Part shown: positions 1 through 5,109 of the stretch, in pieces | How the letters are laid out: every line of letters starts with the position of its first letter | Position numbering within the stretch: position 1 is the stretch's first letter | Origin: Cyanobacteria bacterium K_DeepCast_35m_m2_023 | GTDB lineage: Bacteria > Cyanobacteriota > Cyanobacteriia > PCC-6307 > Cyanobiaceae | Length of the DNA stretch: 5,109 nt | Direction of reading: 5' to 3' | NCBI GenBank assembly: GCA_016882345.1 | Contig: VGQR01000171.1 | Location: 1-5,109, forward strand | Program-made: the position numbers and the translations under genes | The notes under the pieces: model-generated | The model's input: the letters and a program-made list of their open reading frames with translations, nothing else | The model's database searches: none | Told to the model about the DNA's origin: nothing

Positions 1-88
1 TGCCTTTGCCGGACACATACATCAGGGTGTTTGCCGTGCCGAGGTCGATGCCGATGTCACGCGAGAACTGGAATCGACGGAAGAACAC
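1..88 (-). CDS. mreB: Rod shape-determining protein MreB, N-terminal fragment (runs off left edge)
   Basis: MreB is the bacterial actin homologue; it forms membrane-associated filaments that guide cell-wall synthesis during elongation. Only 29 residues are visible. After the start comes a short basic and aromatic stretch (FFRRFQFSRD), then DIGIDLGTANT at residues 11-21, the phosphate-1 nucleotide-binding strand of the actin fold that opens MreB proteins. The start is GTG at 88-86: reading upstream in the same frame, no other ATG, GTG or TTG occurs before the in-frame TGA at 118-116. The Shine-Dalgarno is poor (only a G-rich CGGGGCG upstream). The gene is transcribed divergently from ssb. The rest lies outside the window, so intactness cannot be judged. 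The identity is secure despite the short length because this N-terminal motif is highly characteristic. Confidence 0.9.
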   Translation of the reverse strand, partial: MFFRRFQFSRDIGIDLGTANTLMYVSGKG

Positions 89-114
89 GACACGCCCCGA
101 ACCTGGAGTGTTAA

Positions 115-144
115 ATCATAGAGGGGGTGTTACAGGGGGACCAA
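115..144 (-). promoter_or_regulatory. Candidate sigma-70-type promoter for mreB
   Basis: Read on the minus strand, TATGAT (120-115) differs from the TATAAT consensus at one position. It is preceded by 18 bp and then TTGGTC (144-139), a partial match to TTGACA. Transcription would begin near 108, giving a leader of about 20 nt before the GTG start at 88. The spacer contains two AGGGGG copies on the plus strand (122-127 and 134-139), 12 bp apart. This is a motif match by eye with no experimental support. Confidence 0.4.
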
Positions 145-223
145 ACGGTGGCACTTCACCAATGTGGCCTCCAGCTGCCGTTGGCATGACTGGGTGCCGC
201 ATCATGAGTTCCATCACAGCAAC

Positions 224-229
224 AGGAGA
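224..229 (+). promoter_or_regulatory. Shine-Dalgarno fixing the ssb start
   Basis: AGGAGA lies 6 to 7 bases before the ATG at 236. It selects this start over the in-frame ATG at 164, which would add 24 residues unlike any SSB N-terminus. Confidence 0.8.
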
Positions 230-235
230 ATCGCC

Positions 236-625
236 ATGGGCGTCAACTCGATCACCCTTGTCGGCCGGGCCGGCCGCGACCCCGAGGTCCGCTACTTCGA
301 ATCGGGCAGCGTGGTCGCCAACCTGACCCTGGCCGTCAATCGCCGCGCCGGCGGCGATGAACCCGACTGGTTCAACCTCGAAATCTGGGGCAAGCAGGCC
401 CAGGTCGCCGCGGATTACGTCCGCAAGGGCAGCCTGCTGGGCATCATCGGCAGCTTCAAGCTCGACCGCTGGACCGACCGCGCCAGCGGCGAAGAGCGCA
501 GCAAGCCGGTGGTGCGGGTCGACCGCCTCGAACTGCTGGGCTCCAAGCGCGACAGCGAAGCCGGTGGCGGCGGTATGGGCGGCGGCTTCAGTGGCGAGCC
601 TTCCGAAGAGGAAGTTCCCTTCTGA
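236..625 (+). CDS. ssb: Single-stranded DNA-binding protein
   Basis: SSB coats single-stranded DNA during replication, recombination and repair and recruits partner proteins through its C-terminal tip. The 129-residue product has the OB fold at about residues 3-103, beginning NSITLVGRAGRDPEVRY, with the usual aromatic DNA-contact region DWFNLEIWGK at 44-53. A glycine-rich linker of only about 20 residues (GGGGMGGG near 110-117) leads to the acidic tip EPSEEEVPF, the partner-binding peptide (compare DDDIPF in E. coli). The protein is much shorter than E. coli SSB (178 aa) because the linker is short, in line with my recollection of cyanobacterial SSBs. The start is set by the AGGAGA at 224-229. 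No clear promoter is seen; TTGGCA at 181-186 resembles a -35 box but lacks a good partner -10. Confidence 0.96.
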   Translation: MGVNSITLVGRAGRDPEVRYFESGSVVANLTLAVNRRAGGDEPDWFNLEIWGKQAQVAADYVRKGSLLGIIGSFKLDRWTDRASGEERSKPVVRVDRLELLGSKRDSEAGGGGMGGGFSGEPSEEEVPF

Positions 626-676
626 GTTGTCTCCGGGTTCGGCGACCCTGACGACTGCGGTCAACGTTGCGTTTCA

Positions 677-705
677 GCAGCTGGCAAAGCTCACGCGCCA
701 GCTGC
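677..705. repeat. Perfect 9-bp inverted repeat after ssb
   Basis: GCAGCTGGC (677-685) and GCCAGCTGC (697-705) are exact reverse complements around an 11-base loop. The repeat lies 52 bases after the ssb stop and 42 bases before the next start. No T-tract follows on either side, so it is not a canonical intrinsic terminator. It could be an mRNA 3' stem, an attenuating hairpin or a protein-binding site; the sequence does not distinguish these. Confidence 0.55.
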
Positions 706-734
706 ATCTTGAACAGTGCAAACCGTTAGCCCTC

Positions 735-739
735 AGGAG
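735..739 (+). promoter_or_regulatory. Shine-Dalgarno for the lipoprotein amidohydrolase
   Basis: AGGAG sits 8 bases before the ATG at 748. That ATG is also the first possible start after the in-frame TAG at 727-729. Together these support the long N-terminal region before the signal-peptide core. Confidence 0.75.
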
Positions 740-747
740 CACGTGTC

Positions 748-2193
748 ATGGCAACCGGCTCGTACCTCTCTGGCTTCTGGCGTGCCAACAACGCTGAAGG
801 CCAAACAAGGCCTGCGGTGCTGGCCCTGGCCGTCAGTTCGCTGATGCTCCTGGGCGGCTGTCAACAGACTGCAGAACTCAAGCAGCCCACCAAGAGCCCA
901 GTAGACAACAATCAAGCCAAGCCAACAGCGACGATTTTTGACAATGTCAGGGTCTTTGATGGCACGGCTTCTGCATTAAGCCTAACGCGCAATGTTCTAG
1001 TCGTCAATAACACCATTAAGACGATTTCGGCCTCTCCACTTGAGCCGCCAAGCGGTTACACGACGATTCACATCGCTGGCGGTGGCCGCACCTTGATGCC
1101 GGGCCTCATTGATGCCCATACCCACCTCTACATCAACGCCGAACCCAAGGTTCTGCTCAACCCCAAAACCCCAAGCGAAAAGCTAGAACAAATCGCGCGC
1201 AAGCACAGCAAAGCCACCCTGATGAGCGGATTCACCACAGTCCGCGACATGGCAGGGCCGGTCTTCAAGCTGAAGCAAGACATTGATCGCGGTCAAGTGG
1301 AAGGCCCGCGCATCTATCCCAGCGGCACAATCATCAGCCAAACATCAGGGCATGGTGATTTTGGCGACCCGGCCGACCTGCCCCACAGCCTGGGAGGCCC
1401 TTTGCCGATCGCCACCAAACTTGGCCTGTCAACAATTGCCGATGGCCCCGATCAGATGTTGGCGGCTGTGCGCTACAACCTGCGCCAAGGTGCATCACAA
1501 ATCAAGATCGCTGCAGGCGGCGGAGTCGCCTCAACCTTTGACCCGATTGAAGTCACCGAATACACCACACCTGAACTCAGGGCAGCTGTTGATGCTGCCG
1601 CCGATTTTGGCACGTATGTCTCGGCCCATGCCTACTCGCCAACATCCGTGCGTCGCTGCGTTGCAGCCTGCGTCAAAGCGATTGAGCACGGCCAGTCGAT
1701 GGATCAAGCAACGGTTCAACTGCTGCGCGACAAGGGCACCTGGCTATCCCTGCAGGTGTTTGAAGAGCTTCCTGGCTCATTCAGTAGATTGCAGCGCGAC
1801 AAAAACCATCAGGTCATCGTCAACCAAAGCCGGGTTTGGACATGGGCTTTGCAGTATGGAGTCAAATTAGCCTGGGGCACTGATTTCATGTTTGGCTCGC
1901 CACTCTATGGGCCCGCCCAAAATGCTGCGCTGGTCCAAACAAAGACCTGGATGACCCCTGCTAGGGCCCTGAAAATGGCCACCCACGACAATGCTAAGAT
2001 ACTGGCACTGTCAGGCATTCGCAATCCCTATCCCGGACAACTTGGCGTTGTCAAACAGGGAGCCTACGCCGACCTGCTACTGGTCGATGGAGACCCAACC
2101 AAAAACCTCGATATCATCGCAAACCCCGACAAAAATTTCCGCATCATCATGAAGGACGGAAAGATTTACAAAAACACGTTGGCCAAAAGCTAA
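748..2193 (+). CDS. Predicted lipoprotein, metal-dependent amidohydrolase (imidazolonepropionase/Xaa-Pro dipeptidase-like)
   Basis: This 481-residue enzyme belongs to the amidohydrolase superfamily (COG1228-like), whose members hydrolyse C-N bonds in cyclic amides or dipeptides with one or two active-site metals. A signal peptide precedes the catalytic part: hydrophobic core at about 23-35 and lipobox LGGC with Cys38, so the mature protein is probably lipid-anchored outside the cytoplasm. Metal-site motifs appear in the expected order: DAHTH (His124, His126), QIKI with Lys253 as the likely carboxylated lysine, SAHAY (His294), IEHG (His314) and WGTDF (Asp379). TSGHGD at 199-204 is typical of the prolidase-like branch. 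A C-terminal strand segment (GAYADLLLVDGDP, 438-450) completes the composite beta-sandwich. The gene looks intact. Its substrate cannot be told from sequence; a dipeptide or small cyclic amide is only a family-based guess. GC is lower than in flanking genes, suggesting acquisition. Confidence 0.88.
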   Translation: MATGSYLSGFWRANNAEGQTRPAVLALAVSSLMLLGGCQQTAELKQPTKSPVDNNQAKPTATIFDNVRVFDGTASALSLTRNVLVVNNTIKTISASPLEPPSGYTTIHIAGGGRTLMPGLIDAHTHLYINAEPKVLLNPKTPSEKLEQIARKHSKATLMSGFTTVRDMAGPVFKLKQDIDRGQVEGPRIYPSGTIISQTSGHGDFGDPADLPHSLGGPLPIATKLGLSTIADGPDQMLAAVRYNLRQGASQIKIAAGGGVASTFDPIEVTEYTTPELRAAVDAAADFGTYVSAHAYSPTSVRRCVAACVKAIEHGQSMDQATVQLLRDKGTWLSLQVFEELPGSFSRLQRDKNHQVIVNQSRVWTWALQYGVKLAWGTDFMFGSPLYGPAQNAALVQTKTWMTPARALKMATHDNAKILALSGIRNPYPGQLGVVKQGAYADLLLVDGDPTKNLDIIANPDKNFRIIMKDGKIYKNTLAKS

Positions 2194-2280
2194 AGATTCG
2201 AGCCAAAGGCTTGCGGTCAAAAATGACGCTGACAAGACCCTTGCAAGGACACAAAGCACCAGTCATCAAGTTTGACCAGC
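2194..2280. other. Convergent intergenic stretch without a gene
   Basis: No coding potential is seen here. The stretch contains a 10-bp perfect palindrome CCTTGCAAGG (2239-2248) and a distant inverted pair, GGTCAAA (2215-2221) with TTTGACC (2271-2277). Both are short enough to be chance. It leads into the terminator hairpin. Confidence 0.4.
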
Positions 2281-2308
2281 AAAAAAGCCGGGGGATCACT
2301 CCCCCGGC
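2281..2308 (-). terminator. Intrinsic terminator of ahcY
   Basis: A perfect 9-bp GC-rich stem, GCCGGGGGA (2287-2295) and TCCCCCGGC (2300-2308), closes a four-base loop. On the minus strand it is followed directly by six T residues (2286-2281), the classic intrinsic terminator layout, about 28 bases after the ahcY stop. In the plus direction the stem is followed by ATTGCAG, so it would be a weaker terminator for the amidohydrolase. Confidence 0.9.
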
Positions 2309-2336
2309 ATTGCAGCCGAATGTCTAACTCCGGCGA

Positions 2337-3761
2337 TCAGTAACGGTAGTGGTCCAGCTTATAAGGTCCTTCCACCGACACATTGATGTAGTCGGCCTGC
2401 TGCTGGGTCAACTCGGTCAGCTTGGCGCCGATCTTCTCAAGGTGAAGGCGGGCGACCATCTCGTCGAGGTGCTTGGGCAGAACGTACACCTCTTTGGCGT
2501 ACTGCTCACCCTTGGTGAACAGCTCGATCTGAGCCAACACCTGGTTGGTGAACGAATTGCTCATCACAAAGCTGGGGTGGCCGGTGGCGCAACCCAGGTT
2601 CACCAAGCGGCCTTCGGCCAGCAGGATGATCTTGTTGCCCGAAGGCAGCACGATGTGATCGACCTGGGGCTTGATGTTGTCCCAGGTGTACTGCTTGAGC
2701 GACGCCACATCGATTTCGTTGTCGAAGTGGCCGATGTTGCAGACGATCGCCTGATCCTTCATCTGGATCAGGTGCTCGTGGCGAATCACCTGGAAGTTGC
2801 CGGTGGCGGTGACGAAGATGTCGACATCGCGCACCACGTCATCGAGACGGACGACGCGGTAGCCCTCCATCGCGGCCTGCAGAGCGCAGATCGGATCGAT
2901 CTCGGCGATCATCACGGTGGCGCCAAGACCGCGCAGCGACTGGGCTGAACCCTTGCCCACATCGCCGTAGCCGAGCACCAGGGCCACCTTGCCGGCCACC
3001 ATCACGTCGGTGGCACGCTTGATGCTGTCGACCAGCGACTCGCGGCAGCCGTAGAGGTTGTCAAACTTGCTCTTGGTGACCGAATCGTTGACGTTGATGG
3101 CCGGGAAGGGCAGCTCGCCGCTCTTCTGCAGCTGGTACAGACGGGCCACACCGGTGGTGGTCTCTTCGGTGACGCCCTGAATCTGGGCCTTGATGCGCGA
3201 ATAGAACCCGGGCACCGCCGCCAGCTTCTGGCGGATGCTGTTGAACAGCGCGGTCTCCTCTTCGTTGCTGGGATTGTCCAGAACCGAGGGATCGCTCTCG
3301 GCCTTGGTGCCCAGGATGACCAGACCGGTGGCATCGCCACCGTCATCCAAAATCATGTTGGGGGTGCCGCCATCGCCCCACTCGAGGATGCGGTGGGTGA
3401 AGGCCCAGTACTCATCGAGGGTCTCACCCTTGTAGGCGAACACGGGAATGCCAGCGGCAGCAATCGCGGCAGCGGCGTGATCCTGGGTCGAGAAAATGTT
3501 GCAGCTGGCCCAGCGCACCTCGGCCCCGAGGGCGACCAGGGTCTCGATCAGAACCGCGGTCTGGATCGTCATGTGCAGGGAACCCGCAATGCGGGAGCCC
3601 TTGAGAGGCTGCTCGGCGCCGAACTTCTGACGCAGGGCCATCAGGCCTGGCATCTCGGTTTCGGCAATGGCGATCTCCTTGCGGCCGAACTCGGCCAGGC
3701 CGAGATCGGCGATCACGTACGTGCTGGTGCTCTGCAGCGCAGCGACGGGTGTTGCCACCAT
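2337..3761 (-). CDS. ahcY: Adenosylhomocysteinase (S-adenosylhomocysteine hydrolase)
   Basis: AhcY reversibly splits S-adenosylhomocysteine into adenosine and homocysteine in the cytosol, removing the product that inhibits methyltransferases and feeding the methionine cycle. The 474-residue protein carries the family hallmarks: His63 in [21 protein letters not shown] (88-101), EETTTGV (199-205), [11 protein letters not shown] (225-235, with Lys230 and Asp234 matching the human catalytic Lys186/Asp190), Cys239 in YGCRES, the NAD-binding LGYGDVGKG (263-271), GHFDNEID (344-351), and the C-terminal KLDHYRY that reaches into the partner subunit's NAD site. About 40 extra residues around 150-190, compared with the human enzyme, mark the long bacterial/plant form. 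ATG at 3761-3759 is chosen because AGGAG lies 8 bases upstream and [10 protein letters not shown] begins the family region. The open frame continues upstream to 4061 but lies antisense to tsaE. Confidence 0.98.
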   Translation of the reverse strand: MVATPVAALQSTSTYVIADLGLAEFGRKEIAIAETEMPGLMALRQKFGAEQPLKGSRIAGSLHMTIQTAVLIETLVALGAEVRWASCNIFSTQDHAAAAIAAAGIPVFAYKGETLDEYWAFTHRILEWGDGGTPNMILDDGGDATGLVILGTKAESDPSVLDNPSNEEETALFNSIRQKLAAVPGFYSRIKAQIQGVTEETTTGVARLYQLQKSGELPFPAINVNDSVTKSKFDNLYGCRESLVDSIKRATDVMVAGKVALVLGYGDVGKGSAQSLRGLGATVMIAEIDPICALQAAMEGYRVVRLDDVVRDVDIFVTATGNFQVIRHEHLIQMKDQAIVCNIGHFDNEIDVASLKQYTWDNIKPQVDHIVLPSGNKIILLAEGRLVNLGCATGHPSFVMSNSFTNQVLAQIELFTKGEQYAKEVYVLPKHLDEMVARLHLEKIGAKLTELTQQQADYINVSVEGPYKLDHYRY

Positions 3762-3861
3762 GGGGTTGTCTCCTGGGTACAGCTCGCTTCCGACTGGAAG
3801 GGCGTTGAAAAATCTGCAGAGACGCCGAGGCTTCGGGCTCGCTTGAAGTGAATCTACAGAC
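3762..3861. other. Divergent ahcY/tsaE intergenic region with nested repeats
   Basis: These 100 bp must hold the start signals for both genes. The ahcY Shine-Dalgarno (minus strand AGGAG) is at 3774-3770. Two near-identical 10-mers, AATCTGCAGA (3811-3820) and AATCTACAGA (3851-3860), lie exactly 40 bp apart. The first includes the 8-bp palindrome TCTGCAGA and lies within a wider inverted repeat, GGCGT (3801-3805) and ACGCC (3822-3826). A small stem CGAG/CTCG with a C(TTCG)G tip follows at 3827-3842. I could not identify convincing -35/-10 pairs, nor the conserved core of an SAH riboswitch. Confidence 0.45.
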
Positions 3862-4335
3862 ATGAAAAAGCGCTGCGTGAGCCTCGCCAACGCCGCGGCC
3901 ACCCAACAGCTGGGGCAGGATCTGGCCCAACAGTGGCTGAGCCTGCCGCCAGAACGTCGGCCAGCTCTGCTGCTGGACGGCGAGCTGGGTGCCGGCAAAA
4001 CCTGTCTGGTGCAGGGCCTCGCCCAGGGGCTGGGCGTGGTCGAACCGGTCACCAGCCCCACCTTTGCCCTGGCGCAGCATTACCAGGGCAGCGCTGGGGC
4101 GCTGGTGCATCTCGACCTGTACCGGCTTGAGCAGAGTGCCGCCGCCGATGAATTGTTTGCCCAAGAAGAAGAGGCCGCCCTGGACCTGGGCGCCCTGCTG
4201 GCGGTGGAGTGGCCCGAGCGACTCAGCGCCCTGCCGCAGGGATGCTGGCTGCTGGAGCTGACCCTGCTCGACCCGCAGGCACCGGACAACGGCCGTCAGG
4301 CCCTGCTCAGCGGTGGGCCTCCAGAAACGCCCTGA
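3862..4335 (+). CDS. tsaE: tRNA threonylcarbamoyladenosine biosynthesis ATPase TsaE
   Basis: TsaE is the small P-loop ATPase that works with TsaB and TsaD to make t6A at position 37 of ANN-decoding tRNAs. The 157-residue product has the family order: a short N-terminal helix ([10 protein letters not shown]), the Walker A motif GELGAGKT (40-47), the switch-like TSPTF (64-68), HLDLYR (83-88), then the [19 protein letters not shown] segment (about 103-121) ending in the conserved EWPER. Its length is normal. ATG at 3862 is the first start after the in-frame TGA at 3844-3846; no good Shine-Dalgarno precedes it, so GTG at 3877 remains a less likely alternative. The gene diverges from ahcY, and its last 29 bp overlap the end of the opposing kinase gene, with no terminator between them. 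The C-terminal tail after about residue 135 is poorly conserved in the family. Confidence 0.95.
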   Translation: MKKRCVSLANAAATQQLGQDLAQQWLSLPPERRPALLLDGELGAGKTCLVQGLAQGLGVVEPVTSPTFALAQHYQGSAGALVHLDLYRLEQSAAADELFAQEEEAALDLGALLAVEWPERLSALPQGCWLLELTLLDPQAPDNGRQALLSGGPPETP

Positions 4336-5109
4336 CCTGGTCCGCCAGAGGTTGGGGATCCATCGCCCCCACCCCCTGGCAGACCAGGGCGCCGCAGGCC
4401 GCGGCAAAGCCCATTGCCGGCGCCAAGGCCGCTGGATCGGCAGCGCGCCCTAGCGCTGGTTCGACGCAGAGCCCGTGCAACAGCCCAGCGCTGAACGCAT
4501 CGCCGGCGCCAGTGCTGTCGCACACCGCCACCGCAGGGGGCTTGAGCTCCTGGAGCGGCGCGCCGGCCCATCCCCAACGCAACGGCGCCGGCCCATCGGT
4601 CACCACCACCAACGGAGCCTGCGGCAGGGCTGCACTGATGTCTGCCGGATCGGTGCAGCCGAACAGCCAGTGCGCTTCTTCGGCGGCGCATTTGAGCAAC
4701 CTGGCCTGTTGCAGCAAGGGCAGCATCGTCTGGCACTGGGCTGCCGACGGGGGCGCGGCCGGATCGGCCGTTGCATCCCAAAACGTCGGGCGCCAATTCA
4801 CATCGACGGCAATGGCCAGACCTGCCGCCACAGCAGCGTGCACCGCACACCACGCTGCCTCGGCCGCCGCAGGCGCCGCCAGGGGAATTGTGCCCAGCTG
4901 CAGCCATTGCGCCCGCAGCAGCAGGGGCTCCAGGGCGGCCGGCCATCGAGCGGCAGCGAGCGCCTGATCCGCGAAGCCCGCCCCGCGATCGCCCGCAAAG
5001 CCACCGAACTGACGCTCGCCAGCGGCATCGCGACGGACCAGCACGATGCGGCTGGGGCGATGGGCGTCCCACTGCACGGCGCTCTGATCAACCCCACGCT
5101 CGGCGAACA
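4307..5109 (-). CDS. PfkB-family carbohydrate kinase, fructokinase-like (N-terminus beyond right edge)
   Basis: PfkB (ribokinase-superfamily) enzymes transfer phosphate from ATP to a sugar or nucleoside hydroxyl. The visible 266 residues start at FAERGVDQSAVQWD and continue in frame from the right edge, so the true start is outside the window; the GTG at 5077 is internal to the conserved region. Key features are ERQFGGFAGD (substrate lid/sugar region), DVNWRPTFW (codons near 4804-4778, the D-x-N-x-R-x-x-x-W pattern typical of fructokinases), VVVTDGPAPL, and the PfkB signature DSTGAGDAFSAG, whose GAGD (4510-4499) holds the anion hole and the catalytic base Asp. Sugar specificity is not certain; fructose is the best guess from the DxNxR motif, and adenosine kinase fits less well. 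The coding sequence is very GC-rich and alanine-rich. It overlaps tsaE tail to tail by 29 bp. Confidence 0.92.
   Translation of the reverse strand, partial: FAERGVDQSAVQWDAHRPSRIVLVRRDAAGERQFGGFAGDRGAGFADQALAAARWPAALEPLLLRAQWLQLGTIPLAAPAAAEAAWCAVHAAVAAGLAIAVDVNWRPTFWDATADPAAPPSAAQCQTMLPLLQQARLLKCAAEEAHWLFGCTDPADISAALPQAPLVVVTDGPAPLRWGWAGAPLQELKPPAVAVCDSTGAGDAFSAGLLHGLCVEPALGRAADPAALAPAMGFAAACGALVCQGVGAMDPQPLADQVRAFLEAHR

Noticed and set aside
181..209. TTGGCA (181-186) as a -35 box for ssb
   Set aside because: No acceptable -10 box is found at 16-18 bp spacing; the best candidate, ATGAGT, is poor.
164..235. Longer ssb start at ATG 164
   Set aside because: The added 24 residues are unlike SSB proteins, and AGGAGA at 224-229 points to ATG 236.
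2215..2277. GGTCAAA/TTTGACC inverted pair after the amidohydrolase
   Set aside because: Seven-base arms separated by 49 bases are expected by chance, and nothing resembling a target-site duplication or transposon end accompanies them.
3762..3861. SAH riboswitch in the ahcY leader
   Set aside because: The gene context and some GC-rich pieces (such as GAGCC and GCCTCGG on the minus strand) invited the idea, but I could not assemble the conserved stems and core. A covariance-model scan with the Rfam SAH riboswitch family would decide.
3762..4061. The ahcY reading frame stays open about 100 codons upstream, giving a possible 574-residue protein
   Set aside because: The extension is antisense to tsaE, resembles no AhcY N-terminus, and a good Shine-Dalgarno precedes the ATG at 3761. 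The open frame is a by-product of high GC.
3424..4407. Long minus-strand open frame across tsaE and the start of ahcY
   Set aside because: It is a shadow frame: no recognisable domain, low-complexity R/A/Q/G-rich composition, and it overlaps two well-supported genes.
4209..4967. Long plus-strand open frame opposite the PfkB kinase
   Set aside because: The composition (A, S, G, P and R rich) has no family character and mirrors the very GC-rich antisense kinase gene, which has clear motifs.
4985..4992. Single HIP1 octamer GCGATCGC
   Set aside because: HIP1 is highly iterated in many cyanobacteria, but one copy in a GC-rich coding region carries little weight for lineage or function.

Overview
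The window looks like a piece of a GC-rich cyanobacterial chromosome, most likely from the Synechococcus/Cyanobium picocyanobacterial group. This rests on recognising the proteins: a cyanobacterial-type MreB N-terminus, a short SSB, a long-form S-adenosylhomocysteine hydrolase, a TsaE with cyanobacterial sequence character and a fructokinase-like PfkB kinase. It was judged by eye, with no database search.

Layout from left to right: (1) the first 29 codons of mreB on the minus strand, running off the left edge; (2) ssb on the plus strand, diverging from mreB across a 147-bp gap that holds a plausible mreB promoter; (3) a predicted secreted lipoprotein metal-dependent amidohydrolase on the plus strand, with visibly lower GC than its neighbours; (4) a strong hairpin terminator in the convergent gap; (5) ahcY on the minus strand; (6) tsaE on the plus strand, diverging from ahcY; (7) the C-terminal 266 residues of a PfkB carbohydrate kinase on the minus strand, overlapping the end of tsaE tail to tail by 29 bp and running off the right edge.

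Most of the genes are housekeeping: cell shape (mreB), DNA replication and repair (ssb), the activated-methyl cycle (ahcY), tRNA t6A modification (tsaE) and sugar phosphorylation (pfkB family). They do not form one pathway, and strand orientation alternates, so each is probably its own transcription unit; only ssb and the amidohydrolase could share a transcript. The amidohydrolase is the accessory-looking gene. Its composition differs from the rest and it sits between two core genes, which suggests later insertion.

I found no transposon, CRISPR array, tRNA/rRNA gene, phage module or convincing riboswitch, and nothing I would call an undescribed multi-gene system. No gene-free stretch exceeds 150 bp.
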